DNA of 37,001 bases, from the NCBI RefSeq assembly GCF_900108335.1, contig NZ_FNVT01000048.1, positions 1 through 37,001 of the forward strand, read 5' to 3'. The position numbers and the translations under genes were made by a program. This DNA is from Nonomuraea solani. GTDB taxonomy: Bacteria > Actinomycetota > Actinomycetes > Streptosporangiales > Streptosporangiaceae. Shown one piece after another: positions 6,990 to 15,237 of the stretch (position 1 is its first letter; every line of letters begins with the position of its first letter). A model generated the notes under the pieces. That model did no database searches and was not told the DNA's origin. It saw nothing but the letters and a program-made list of their open reading frames with translations.

Positions 6990-9932
6990 TCACTTCGGAT
7001 CGTTCGGTTCGTACCAAACCGCTGACGGGTTTAGCTCGCGCATCAGCTGAACGATTAGCCTCATGCGCGAAGTGTCGTGCGGCACCCCCATCCCACGCAC
7101 ATCCCTGGCCTCCGCGCTCACGATCTCGGCGATCACCGCGCGTTCCCGTTCTCCGAGCAGGGGAAGCATTGTGCCGGCGGCTCGCAGAGCGTGGAATTGC
7201 TCGAAGGCCGAGTGTGACTGGGCGATTGCGTCGGTGACGGTGGTGAAGTGGCGCGGGTCGGGATGCACCTGAAGAATCGACAACATCACGATTCTGGCGC
7301 CATCGTCGCCTGATCCTCCTCGCAAACCAGCGATGGCCAGGGACCTGGCGTTGGCGGCGAGCATCTGGATTTCGCCCACCAGCGAGTTGAGCTGTCGTGT
7401 CCGCGCGTTGCCGGGCGGCATTCCGGCTCTCAGACGCTCGTAGGCGTCCGCGTAGATCACGACGAGCTGGTCCCCGATCCAGTTGACGAGCGCTTCCGGG
7501 GTTTTCACCTCCGACTTGGGTGGCGCGAGCAGTTCGCGCTGGCGATCCCTCATGCCCTTAATGGAGGAGTACGAAGCTACGGCATCGATTCCCGTGCACA
7601 CGTCCGTGATCAAGGGCTCCGGGCCGTGGCGGTCCAGCCTGACCTGGAGATATGTCTCGTCCCCAACAAGCAGCCCCAGCCGCGTGAGCGCCGCAGCCCC
7701 TTGCGGCTGTCCGTGGCTCCCGCGCAGGGCCTCAATCAGGTGCATCGCCGCGTACCGAACCGCGTAGTCGTCGGCGCCTTCGTCCCACCGGCCCATCCAG
7801 TGGTCACAGAGGTAACCGCCGATCAAGGTGTGCGTGTCCGCCTCGGGGAGTAAGAGCTTGGAGCCCGTCCGCAGGAAGTCGCGGAAGGCTTGGTGGAACA
7901 GTGCTATTCGATCGCCTGACATGCTGACGAGGTAACTGTCCCACTCGTCGAGCAGCACGGACATGTCGGCCCCCGACTGGGCGACGATGCCCATGATCTG
8001 CTGGCGCGTCAGAGGAGCGTATGCGGTCGCCAGCACTGACAGGAATCGTCGGCGGGCGGGGGTGTCGGGGATTCTCGTCCCCATGCGGCGCTTGATGTCG
8101 CCGTCGAAGAACCTGTCCAACGGGGACATGACGATGGACCGCGGGTCCAGCTTCCCCTCCGTCAACTGGCTCGTGATCAGTGCGGCTAGCAGGAAGTTGC
8201 CTCCGCTGAACTTCGCGATGCGCTCGGCCTCTCCGGCGTCATCGAGCCGCATGAGGACGTACTGCTCCACGTCGGCGCGGTTCTCGGCCGGATGCGCGTC
8301 GAGATCGAACAGGCGGGCCTGCGGCAGTGTGTCGCGTACGCGTCGGTGAGGCCTGGTGGTCGCCAGGAAACGCAGCCAGGGCGGCAATGGGCCGGACAAC
8401 GCGTAAGCCAGAATTCCGGTGATGGAGTCCTGCCCGGTACCCACGAGATCCTCATCCAGACCGTCGATGAGCACCAGCATGGGCGGCGTGATGTTGCGCA
8501 TGTCGCCGCCAGGACGCCGGATCAGCTCATCGAAGGCGGTCTCGAGATGCACGTCGCCGATGTAGACGTCGCCCACGAAAGTGGATCCTCCGGGCGGCGC
8601 GCCTGCGGCGATGTTCTGTCGCACCTCGATGAACAGCTCCGGGTCCTGGCGCAGGCCCATCAGCCCGCGACCATATTCGGGCAGCAGATCGGCGATCGCG
8701 CGGGCGATCGACTGGATGAAGTCCCTGGTCCCGCTGGTCCTTGTGTCGTGCACGCGGCAGGACTGGGTGTGAATGACGGTGGCGTGCAATGCCGTGTCGG
8801 CTGTGGACAGATGCCGGATCAATGCCGACTTGCCGCTACCCGGGCTGCCCTGGACAAGGGCGAGCGGCTGCTCATCGGCGTTGAGCCAGTCATTGATCTC
8901 CGCCAGCACCCGGGCGCGGCCGATGAACAGACCTCCGGTTCGCTGGCTGGGCTCGATCTTGCGGGCCTTGGCGTGGAACTTCTGATAGATGCGCCCGCGG
9001 GATCGGCCCAGCTCGACGAGTGCCGTGGCCAGCCGGGTGTACGCGCTGAGCAGCTCTACGGTCGCCGGGTTCTCCCCGTCTCGTACGGCAAGCCGTTCCA
9101 CGTAGGAGAAGCGCGGCACGTACGGCACTTTCAGGTCATTGAACAGGGAGTTCTCGAACGTGAGCTGGTCAGGAGCGTGTAACCCCAGCTGCCGCTCGAA
9201 CTGCTGCATGAACGAGTCGAGCATGTCGCTCTCTGCCAGCTCGACCCGGCTCGGTACGGGTAGCACGTGGAGCTCGCGTCCGCCTCTGCCCTCCGCGACC
9301 AGCTCCGGTCGTCGCAACGCGTTGGCGATCAACTCGCAGCCCTCGATGTTCTGACGGTTCGGCGCGACCAGCATGACCACGACGTCGGCGAGCTGAAAGG
9401 TGCAGACTCCGCTCATTTCTGAGATGCCCGTCCGCGCATCGATCAGGACGACGTCCGCCAGCAGCTCCGCCTGCTGGCGGAACCAGTCGAAGAACGCCTC
9501 ACCGTCATAGGATCTGTAGAAGCCGTCCCAGTCGAAGGCCCGCACCAGCTCTGCGTATCGCTCATAGAACGCGGCGCTCCTGCGGCCGGCTGGCATCAGG
9601 CGCAGGCTGCCGCCGTTGGGCAGATCCAGCAGATCGACGACGAACTCGTGGAGCGGCTCGACCGGATACGGAAACCCTTTCTGCGCTGCTCGCGGCTCCT
9701 GGAGGGGCAGCGATCGCAGCTGGAGATAGGACGTCAGCAGGTCGATGACACCGCGCCGGTCCTCCACGCCGGATCCCCCGTCCGGCTCGAAGAAGCGCTC
9801 TAGCCCCGGGGCCTCCAGGTCAAAATCGATCATCAGGACGCGTAAGCCCCGCCGCGCCATGAGCTCACCGGTGTTGGCCAAGGCCATGGACCTGCCCACG
9901 CCTCCCTTGAAAGAGTAGAAGGTATAGATCAT
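6990..9932 (-). CDS. KGGVGR-variant ParA-like ATPase fused to a NACHT-like STAND NTPase
   Basis: This 980-aa protein starts at ATG 9930-9932, overlapping the upstream stop by four bases (ATGA). An in-frame extension upstream is rejected because it lies inside the preceding gene. Residues 1-310 form a ParA/MinD-like P-loop domain with the variant Walker A TFYSFKGGVGRSMALAN (R14 replaces the usual K or T), the Walker A' strand RVLMIDFDLEAPGL, and the Walker B VVLIDARTGISEM at 161-173. After a linker, FIGRARVLAEI leads to a second P-loop LVQGSPGSGKSALIRHL (K368) with Walker B PPMLVLIDGLDEDL (D490, D493, E494), as in NACHT/STAND NTPases. The remaining 450 residues look helical and may be the sensor. 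KGGVGR ATPases are known from predicted prokaryotic conflict systems; the exact job is unknown. It is the last gene of a coupled three-gene operon. Confidence 0.85.
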   Translation of the reverse strand: MIYTFYSFKGGVGRSMALANTGELMARRGLRVLMIDFDLEAPGLERFFEPDGGSGVEDRRGVIDLLTSYLQLRSLPLQEPRAAQKGFPYPVEPLHEFVVDLLDLPNGGSLRLMPAGRRSAAFYERYAELVRAFDWDGFYRSYDGEAFFDWFRQQAELLADVVLIDARTGISEMSGVCTFQLADVVVMLVAPNRQNIEGCELIANALRRPELVAEGRGGRELHVLPVPSRVELAESDMLDSFMQQFERQLGLHAPDQLTFENSLFNDLKVPYVPRFSYVERLAVRDGENPATVELLSAYTRLATALVELGRSRGRIYQKFHAKARKIEPSQRTGGLFIGRARVLAEINDWLNADEQPLALVQGSPGSGKSALIRHLSTADTALHATVIHTQSCRVHDTRTSGTRDFIQSIARAIADLLPEYGRGLMGLRQDPELFIEVRQNIAAGAPPGGSTFVGDVYIGDVHLETAFDELIRRPGGDMRNITPPMLVLIDGLDEDLVGTGQDSITGILAYALSGPLPPWLRFLATTRPHRRVRDTLPQARLFDLDAHPAENRADVEQYVLMRLDDAGEAERIAKFSGGNFLLAALITSQLTEGKLDPRSIVMSPLDRFFDGDIKRRMGTRIPDTPARRRFLSVLATAYAPLTRQQIMGIVAQSGADMSVLLDEWDSYLVSMSGDRIALFHQAFRDFLRTGSKLLLPEADTHTLIGGYLCDHWMGRWDEGADDYAVRYAAMHLIEALRGSHGQPQGAAALTRLGLLVGDETYLQVRLDRHGPEPLITDVCTGIDAVASYSSIKGMRDRQRELLAPPKSEVKTPEALVNWIGDQLVVIYADAYERLRAGMPPGNARTRQLNSLVGEIQMLAANARSLAIAGLRGGSGDDGARIVMLSILQVHPDPRHFTTVTDAIAQSHSAFEQFHALRAAGTMLPLLGERERAVIAEIVSAEARDVRGMGVPHDTSRMRLIVQLMRELNPSAVWYEPNDPK

Positions 9933-10972
9933 CCTGAGCCGCCGTAAGGCGAGACATACCGCATGTGCTTGCGTATGCCTTCCTTCAGGCCGCTGTCGAT
10001 GGCCGTGTCGTGGAAGCCCGCCTCCAACCAGCCTTCTAGCATGTTCTGCTCCCACGTCTCGATGCAGCGGCGTGCGCTGCTGGTGAACTCGGAGCGGCGC
10101 TTGGCGAATTCCAGGTCCGCGATTCTGAGCTGCAGGAACACCGTGAGCTCGCGTGCCTTCTCCAGAGCCTTAGCCACGGGCGCGATTGTGACGATCGAGG
10201 TGTTCGGGTAGGCGTCGAGCAAGGATTGGTGATAGGCGCGCTGGATCTGCGGATGTCGCAGGGACAGCACGTCGATAATGACGATGCAGCCGCTACGCCG
10301 TAGCCGAAGCAACTGGTGCCGGTCACCGATCACCTCGTGAATGTCCAAGAACTCCGGTTCCAGCCGTCCGTCATATCTCTTGCGCTCGTTGATTTGCTCG
10401 ATGATTCGATGCACCAGCGTCTGGATGGAATCGGATCCCGCGCTGAAAGGTCGCCAATCCTCTGGCCGCTCGCCGTAACACTGGAACCAGTCGGCGACGG
10501 CCTCCTGTTCGAGCAGCACACAGGCCTGCCGGAAATCGTCACGCAGCGATGCGGGATATTCGTTGAACACCTCGCCGCTGCGCAGTTCCGCGGCCTGCCG
10601 CTCGGTCATCGCCAGCAGGATCAGCGGGATGCGCACGATCGTCTCCGACTGCCCGGAGAGGCCGGGCAGGTCCTGCAACTGGTTGACGATGTAGTTCTTG
10701 GCGTTCACCACCTGATCGACGCTCTCGTAGCGTTGGCGGAATACCGGCAGGTCGTCATCGCCTACGGCGCGGATGATGGTGCCGATGCCCTCGCCTCTGG
10801 CCATCATCGCGTTGCACTCCCGCAGCCCTGCGATGATCGTTAAGAGGGTGTCCGGCGGATACCCTTCGGCACTCGCCGCAGAACGCAGCGTCTCCACCGC
10901 CTGCACGAGGCTCGGATGTACTTCGCGCTCGAGCTCGTTCAGCGCGGCTCTGACCCGGTCCGTCGCCACCAT
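9929..10972 (-). CDS. Uncharacterised 347-aa operon partner of the KGGVGR ATPase
   Basis: The gene starts at ATG 10970-10972, 3 nt after the stop of the small upstream gene, and ends in an ATGA overlap with the ATPase gene, so all three are probably translated together. The N-terminal 180 residues look helical. Around residues 210-250 a strand-rich stretch (GCIVIIDVLSLRHPQIQRAY, then NTSIVTIAPV) resembles an alternating Rossmann-type or TIR-like core, followed by a long helix rich in R, E and K. No catalytic residues can be assigned by eye. No signal peptide or membrane helix is seen. In context it is likely an adaptor or effector of the STAND ATPase. I do not recognise the family. Confidence 0.75.
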   Translation of the reverse strand: MVATDRVRAALNELEREVHPSLVQAVETLRSAASAEGYPPDTLLTIIAGLRECNAMMARGEGIGTIIRAVGDDDLPVFRQRYESVDQVVNAKNYIVNQLQDLPGLSGQSETIVRIPLILLAMTERQAAELRSGEVFNEYPASLRDDFRQACVLLEQEAVADWFQCYGERPEDWRPFSAGSDSIQTLVHRIIEQINERKRYDGRLEPEFLDIHEVIGDRHQLLRLRRSGCIVIIDVLSLRHPQIQRAYHQSLLDAYPNTSIVTIAPVAKALEKARELTVFLQLRIADLEFAKRRSEFTSSARRCIETWEQNMLEGWLEAGFHDTAIDSGLKEGIRKHMRYVSPYGGSG

Positions 10973-10975
10973 AGC

Positions 10976-11329
10976 TCAGACGAAGAATTTCGCGGCCCAA
11001 GCGGCGAGGTTGCCGACGGCGGTGGCGACCCCCAACACCGCGGCTCCCACCCCGCTCATCGATTCCAGCCGCGCTTTGATGCGTTCCAGTCTCCCGACGA
11101 CCTGATCGGTATCCGGCTTGTCGGCGTCGGCCTGGGCGAGCGTCTCCCCTAACTCGGCGTCGATCTCGCCCCGGTCGGCTTCGGGAATCGAGAGCTCCGC
11201 CAGCTCGGCCCTAATCCGTGCGACGGCGGCGGCGAAGTCCTTCGCGCTGCTGTCCTTGCTGAGGTAGAGGTTCCCGCCTACGTTGTAGACCTCACCCACG
11301 TGCCCGAAATGTTGCTCGAACATAGCCAT
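10976..11329 (-). CDS. Small 117-aa protein with GxVxxVGGNLY motif and hydrophobic C-terminus
   Basis: First gene of the three-gene operon. The ATG at 11327-11329 is preceded by GGGGAGGGG about 8 bases upstream; a longer frame without a ribosome site was rejected. The N-terminus reads FGHVGEVYNVGGNLYLSKD, a short glycine-punctuated beta pattern seen in many actinobacterial STAND-associated proteins, and is followed by an acidic helical region (about 30-90). The end (GVGAAVLGVATAVGNLAAWA, then AKFFV) is a hydrophobic segment that could insert into the membrane. Related small proteins have been discussed as death-domain-like or TRADD-N adaptors of bacterial NTPase systems; that link is my inference from the layout. 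Confidence 0.75.
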   Translation of the reverse strand: MAMFEQHFGHVGEVYNVGGNLYLSKDSSAKDFAAAVARIRAELAELSIPEADRGEIDAELGETLAQADADKPDTDQVVGRLERIKARLESMSGVGAAVLGVATAVGNLAAWAAKFFV

Positions 11330-11511
11330 TGGCCAGCCCCTCCCCAACGTGGCCCGTGCTGGCGAGGGTACTCCAGCGGAAACGACTTGTGGAGAGGATG
11401 ACCGAAGAGGCAAGAACGGCGGAATCAGACGCCGCGGCCGCTGCGGCCAACGCGGCAATTTCGGCCGAACTAGTGCTGTGACCGGAAACGATCACCGGGG
11501 TGGGTGAGGTT

Positions 11512-11728
11512 TCAGGCTGCGGGTGCGAGAGGCCGTCCGCCCCAGCGGATGCCCTTCTCGCTGCGGACGCGGGCGCGTTCACGGCGTTGAGCGGCCAGCA
11601 CGTCCGGGTGCCGGGCGTGAGCGTTGCGCCAGCGCAGGTAGGCGTGCAGCGCCCAGGTCTGTACGGGTGTGGTTGGCATGGTGGGAGTTGGCCAGGGTGA
11701 ACTGGCGCAACGGGCCGAAGTGCGCCTC
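11512..11728 (-). pseudogene. C-terminal fragment of a probable transposase
   Basis: Just after the group II intron 3' end, one minus-strand frame reads EAHFGPLRQFTLANSHHANH. A second frame then continues as ALHAYLRWRNAHARHPDVLA with SEKGIRWGGRPLAPAA and stops at 11512-11514. The two look like one protein broken by a frameshift near 11665. I remember such RWRNA..HPDVLAAQR...EKGIRWGGRPL tails from actinobacterial transposases but cannot fix the family. A 55-aa reading frame with an ATG at 11677-11679 exists but is probably not a real gene. Confidence 0.4.
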
Positions 11729-11829
11729 GTCGGGTAGCTCCGGCGCTTTGCAGCGCCGGAGCCCCCTCAGAACCGGCCGTGCCCGCTTTCCAGGCAACCG
11801 GCTCAGGCAAGCCCTGAAGGCTTGCGGGC
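11729..11829 (-). ncRNA. Group II intron 3' end: domains V and VI (truncated intron)
   Basis: Domain V is at 11770-11804 on the minus strand: it begins GAGCCGGTTGCC, has a GGAAAGC loop region, and ends GGCCGGTTC, the standard 34-35 nt catalytic hairpin with the AGC triad next to its base. It is followed by TGAGGGGG and a perfect CTCCGGCGCT-GCAA-AGCGCCGGAG hairpin (domain VI, GNRA-type loop), then CTACCCGAC, whose A at 11735 is in the usual branch-point position 7 nt from the 3' end at 11729. Before domain V a 7-bp GCAAGCC hairpin may be the end of domain IV. Domains I-III and the reverse transcriptase are missing. Confidence 0.75.
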
Positions 11830-11839
11830 AGGTAGAAGT

Positions 11840-12073
11840 GCTGTGCAGGCGCTGCAGCAGTTCCTCGCGCAGTTGAAAGCCCGGCGGCTGGGCGGGAATG
11901 TCGCCCTCCACGATCTGCTCGTGGACCTGCAGGGTGTGCGCCTGCTGGGTAATGGTGACGTTCCCGGCCACATGGCCGATCTGGAACAGATCCCCAAAGA
12001 CCGTGCTGTCGGTGACCGATTGCAGAAGACCACTTCGCGGCTCTGCCGGGCCCGGGGCAGGCGCGGGCGTCAT
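11840..12073 (-). pseudogene. STAND-protein N-terminus, cut off before its P-loop
   Basis: The ATG at 12071-12073 overlaps the upstream small ORF's stop (ATGA). The frame reads QSVTDSTVFGDLFQIGHVAG with NVTITQQ, then EGDIPAQPPGFQLREELLQR. This is the N-terminal layout of many actinobacterial NB-ARC or NACHT proteins: a short beta-repeat motif, then PAQPPGF.GRE just before the NTPase domain. The reading frame runs into the group II intron relic instead of a Walker A motif, so the ATPase and sensor domains are lost. The upstream gene with a related motif may have been its partner. Confidence 0.65.
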
Positions 12074-12246
12074 GTCTGCTCGATGCGGGCCGGGGCCGGC
12101 AGCGGTGGCCGGGCGAGCAGACGGCGCTGTCGCGGGTCGCCGGTGAGCACCTCACGCCCCGGCCCGAGGCGGTCCATCCCGTGACCGGAAGCCGCGCCAG
12201 CCAGAGCCTGGCCGGAGAGCCGCTGGTCAGGGACGGGCGTCGTCAT
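12070..12246 (-). CDS. Possible 58-aa coupled small ORF
   Basis: Starts at ATG 12244-12246, overlapping the end of the 149-aa gene by 20 nt, and ends in an ATGA overlap with the broken STAND gene. These nested overlaps argue for translational coupling and thus for a real gene, or for readthrough coupling between the flanking genes. The product is rich in R, P, G and L (for example GPGREVLTGDPRQRRLLARP) with no recognisable domain. Confidence 0.4.
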   Translation of the reverse strand: MTTPVPDQRLSGQALAGAASGHGMDRLGPGREVLTGDPRQRRLLARPPLPAPARIEQT

Positions 12247-12676
12247 CAGCGGGCCCGGGCTGCTGCTGGTGCCGGATGTCGACGTCGCGGGCGCTGCCGA
12301 TCTGGACGGCGCTTCCGCCGATCCGGTTATCGGCCATGATCTGACTTCCGGGTCCGGCCACGATCGGCGCTGCGGCGAGCATGCCTTCGATCTCCGCCGC
12401 GAGGGCGGGATCAGCCGCCAGCGCCTTCTTGATCTGACCGCGCAGCGCCGCCGCGTAGTCCTCATCGGCGGGCTCGGCCACCGCGTCGGCGACCGCGCCC
12501 TCCAGCGCGGGCCTGGACTCCTCACGCGCGCCCAGCCGCTGCAGCAGTCGCCGGCCCAGGCTCACCGTCTCATCGGCGGCCGTGTCCTGCGCCTTGGCCC
12601 ACACCGCGGTGCCGAAAGCGCCCAGCGTCGTCATGATGTACCGCATCACCTGCGATGCCAGCGCAGCGATGTCCAT
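12227..12676 (-). CDS. STAND-associated small protein (149 aa) with QIGxxxDV tail
   Basis: The chosen ATG at 12674-12676 has AAGGGAG seven bases upstream; a longer in-frame extension has no ribosome site. The N-terminus (MDIAALASQVMRYIMTTLGA, then FGTAVWAKA) is hydrophobic and amphipathic, followed by a helical acidic middle. The C-terminus reads IMADNRIGGSAVQIGSARDV, a beta motif of the same type as in the neighbouring broken STAND protein and the small protein at 10976-11329. Proteins of this layout commonly sit directly upstream of actinobacterial NTPase sensors. A regulatory or adaptor role is inferred; the molecular function is unknown. Confidence 0.7.
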   Translation of the reverse strand: MDIAALASQVMRYIMTTLGAFGTAVWAKAQDTAADETVSLGRRLLQRLGAREESRPALEGAVADAVAEPADEDYAAALRGQIKKALAADPALAAEIEGMLAAAPIVAGPGSQIMADNRIGGSAVQIGSARDVDIRHQQQPGPADDDARP

Positions 12677-12960
12677 TTCGGTCTCCCTTCCCGAGCCCCC
12701 TCGGAAGGATGACCCGATGCTATCCCCACCGCGCTCGAGACCGCGGTAGCCCAAATCGCCAGACATGCCATGTCCCTGAACCGCCGACCGCGAGATCACC
12801 GAGGGGTTGACGGGCGCCTTCGCAACGGCCGAGCATCCCCGTGCGTCGGCGCCCGGCGTCCTCACCGCAGCCCGGTGGGCAGGTCAGAGCTTGGTTACCG
12901 TCGTGGAGAAGCCGGCAGGCGCTGGCTGCAGTATCACGGCGTTGTTGCGATTTCGCGCCT

Positions 12961-14214
12961 TCACCCGATGATCGGCGGATCAGGACATGCGGGTAGATCG
13001 AGAAAGGGATCGGGCCGTCCTGACGGCGAGTCGGTCCCCAGGGTGGTGCGCGTGCCGGACCCTTTGACCACGATGTTCACTGGAGTGCCCAAGCCCACCC
13101 GCATGAAGAAGCGATGCCCCTCCTGAAGCGCGCGGACGGCGTCCGCCAGTCGCAGCCACCAACGCTCCCCGTTGGGGAAGAGGCCTCCGACCCCGATGAG
13201 AGGCCCGGGTTGGGGCGGAAAACCGCCGCCCGAGCTGCGGGTGATACAGGAGATCTCGTTGCCGGCCAGCATCCAGAACACCGCGTACTCCAATTGCGCC
13301 ACCCATCGATCGCGCGCCGGTCCCAGGATGCTGGGTCGGCCGTCGGTGGTGCCGGTCGCCGCGATCGTGACCTGCACATCGATCGAGCTTTCCCGCGGAG
13401 TGACTGATCGTATTTGCCCCAGGTTCATTCCTGTGCCGAGCTTGAACACCGTCTCGGTCCACCGCAAACGGCGCAAGGACGTCGCCGGCAGATTCGGTAG
13501 TGGCGGCGCGTCCAGGGTGATGCTCGCGCTCACGGTGCTGTGGAAGTTCGGCTCCGAATCGTCGATGAACACCTTCCCGCTCACGCCGGCGAACTCGTTC
13601 GCCGCCCACTTCCAGTTGCCGACGTACTGCTGCTCGTACAGGGGCGCGGCCAGCGATAGCAGGCACCGCGTGGCGTCACCGGGCGACGGCGAGCCGACCA
13701 GCCGGATGTCTTGCCAGTCGAACGGGTGCAGTTCTGTGTGCGTCTGGCCTACCCGCAGCCATCCTCTGCTGCGGCAGCGGCTGCTTTCCGGTGGTATGCG
13801 TATCGCCGGCAGCGAGCAGTACTCGGGATGATGGTCGATGACCCATCGCCCGGTGACCCGGACGTGGTCGCCGACCTGCAGATCACGTGATGTGCCGTCA
13901 TCGGCCTGCACTTGGAAGCGCTGGCCGTCTGGCTTTTGTGGCGGTACCCAGCGCTCGTAGCGGTTGATCGCGCTGAAGTCCAAGGGGTAGGTTTCCAGGT
14001 GCATGACGCCTGGTTCGGTCTCTGACGCCCACGGCAGCGGATTGTTTCCGCGGAAGTAGTGGATGAGGTGCCGGTAGTTGGGGTCGGGCAGGACGGCGAA
14101 GTCGTCACCGTGTCCACCGTCCTCGGTCGACGCGATCGCGTAGACGGTCCCGACCAGCTCCACGTTGTCCAGCAGCCAGATGAACTTGTTGGGCACGTAC
14201 TCGCCGACGGCCAT
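12961..14214 (-). CDS. Uncharacterised 417-aa protein with a possible OB-like segment
   Basis: Start at ATG 14212-14214 with GGGAGG eight bases upstream; a 50-residue in-frame extension is rejected. The middle contains LQVGDHVRVTGRWVIDHHPE and, further on, THTELHPFDWQDIRLV, the pattern of a small beta-barrel in which a conserved W, E and HP motif ends the domain. The C-terminal half has beta-rich segments (SASITLDAPPLPNL, SSIDVQVTIAATGTTDGR). There is no signal peptide or membrane helix. The gene lies 53 nt downstream of the small membrane protein gene on the same strand and may share its transcript. I do not recognise a named family. Confidence 0.7.
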   Translation of the reverse strand: MAVGEYVPNKFIWLLDNVELVGTVYAIASTEDGGHGDDFAVLPDPNYRHLIHYFRGNNPLPWASETEPGVMHLETYPLDFSAINRYERWVPPQKPDGQRFQVQADDGTSRDLQVGDHVRVTGRWVIDHHPEYCSLPAIRIPPESSRCRSRGWLRVGQTHTELHPFDWQDIRLVGSPSPGDATRCLLSLAAPLYEQQYVGNWKWAANEFAGVSGKVFIDDSEPNFHSTVSASITLDAPPLPNLPATSLRRLRWTETVFKLGTGMNLGQIRSVTPRESSIDVQVTIAATGTTDGRPSILGPARDRWVAQLEYAVFWMLAGNEISCITRSSGGGFPPQPGPLIGVGGLFPNGERWWLRLADAVRALQEGHRFFMRVGLGTPVNIVVKGSGTRTTLGTDSPSGRPDPFLDLPACPDPPIIG

Positions 14215-14267
14215 GGCTGTCGCCTCCCAGCGCGACACAGAGGTGTCGATGACCCCGCTGTCATGGG

Positions 14268-14516
14268 TCAGTCCGGCTGGTGGGCGGCGGCTTGGCGCCA
14301 CTCCATCCGGGCCAGCAGTGCCAGCACCAGGGTCACGCTCGCCAAGGCCACGACAATCCCCCACTCGAGCATGCCGTTGCCGCCGTCCGGATCGACACCG
14401 AAGAGCATTTCAATCCATTCAGGGGAGATGAGCGTGACGATGGCCAGCACCGCGGTCACGATGCTCGAGCCGAGCTCGGCCCAGAACCAGCCCCGCAGCT
14501 TCGAAATGCGACGCAT
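14268..14516 (-). CDS. Small two-helix membrane protein (82 aa)
   Basis: The ATG at 14514-14516 has a near-perfect AAGGAGG five bases upstream. Two membrane segments are clear: about 12-30 (FWAELGSSIVTAVLAIVTLI) and 50-69 (LEWGIVVALASVTLVLALLA), joined by a loop with FGVDPDGGNG. A basic N-terminus (MRRISKLRGW) suggests the N-end faces the cytoplasm. Similar unnamed proteins are common in actinobacteria. Function unknown; it may be co-transcribed with the 417-aa gene downstream. Confidence 0.8.
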   Translation of the reverse strand: MRRISKLRGWFWAELGSSIVTAVLAIVTLISPEWIEMLFGVDPDGGNGMLEWGIVVALASVTLVLALLARMEWRQAAAHQPD

Positions 14517-14661
14517 GTCGCCTCCTTAACAACGGACATCCCTGAGGCTGTGCGGAAAGGCGGGCGCCTACCGGGGCAGGCAGGATCATCCCACGTTGTG
14601 TGCTGACGATGTGCTCGGCGGATTCCATGATCGTGGCGTTCGCCCCGATCACGCTGCCGGC

Positions 14662-15237
14662 TCACCCGAAGACGCCGGGATCGCGGCCTCCCGGGCAGAC
14701 GGTCTCGGGCCTGTAGCTGCACCCGGTAGTCGGGCGGCAGCGCCAGATCAGCATCGTGAAGCACCATTTTCCAGGCCCTGGCCCGATAGTTTGGGGGACT
14801 GCCAAGGCCTCAGCGGGCAAGCCGGGCACCGCAATTCCCGGCGGCATGCCAGGAATCCAGGCTTGCGCTGCCATCAGTGGCGGTGGCGTCGCAGCTGACC
14901 GGCAGTGTGTGCACGGATTGCTCCGCGCGGGCTCGGCAGCCTCTGGAACGAAGACGCTCCCGAGCAAGATCGGGGGCATGAGGTCCGACTGGCAATGCGG
15001 GCACCGGCTCGCTTGCCGATGGATCGCTTCGCGACAGTAAGGGCAGGTGCCACCATGGCTAGGACCAGTAGGGGGAATGATCGACAAGCAGTGTGGGCAC
15101 TTCAGAGCCCCCGACTGTACTGACTCTCGGCACTGAGGGCATCGATGCGGCTCGGATAGCTGATCTTGCCCTGGCTTAGCAGGCGCTGGCGGTTCGGCCG
15201 CCGCTTGGTCCCGATCAGGGGGTTGGTGCTCGTCCAT
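14662..15237 (-). CDS. Zinc-ribbon protein (191 aa)
   Basis: The start at ATG 15235-15237 is favoured by GAGGAGG seven bases upstream. After a proline- and acid-rich N-terminus there are two clear zinc ribbons, CPQCRESVQSGALKCPHC (about 33-50) and CPYCREAIHRQASRCPHC (about 66-83), then a third half-site CTHC. The C-terminal 60 residues are low complexity with prolines and glycines and end in a further CRPTTGC. Such ribbons usually mediate protein or nucleic-acid contacts; no enzyme domain is present. The unusual end may reflect decay or a recent frameshift. No named family recognised. Confidence 0.65.
   Translation of the reverse strand: MDEHQPPDRDQAAAEPPAPAKPGQDQLSEPHRCPQCRESVQSGALKCPHCLSIIPPTGPSHGGTCPYCREAIHRQASRCPHCQSDLMPPILLGSVFVPEAAEPARSNPCTHCRSAATPPPLMAAQAWIPGMPPGIAVPGLPAEALAVPQTIGPGPGKWCFTMLIWRCRPTTGCSYRPETVCPGGRDPGVFG

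Noticed and set aside
9933..10055. 41-residue N-terminal extension of the KGGVGR ATPase
   Set aside because: It lies inside the upstream gene, and the family starts right at MIYTFYSFKGGVGR; the ATGA overlap supports the shorter start.
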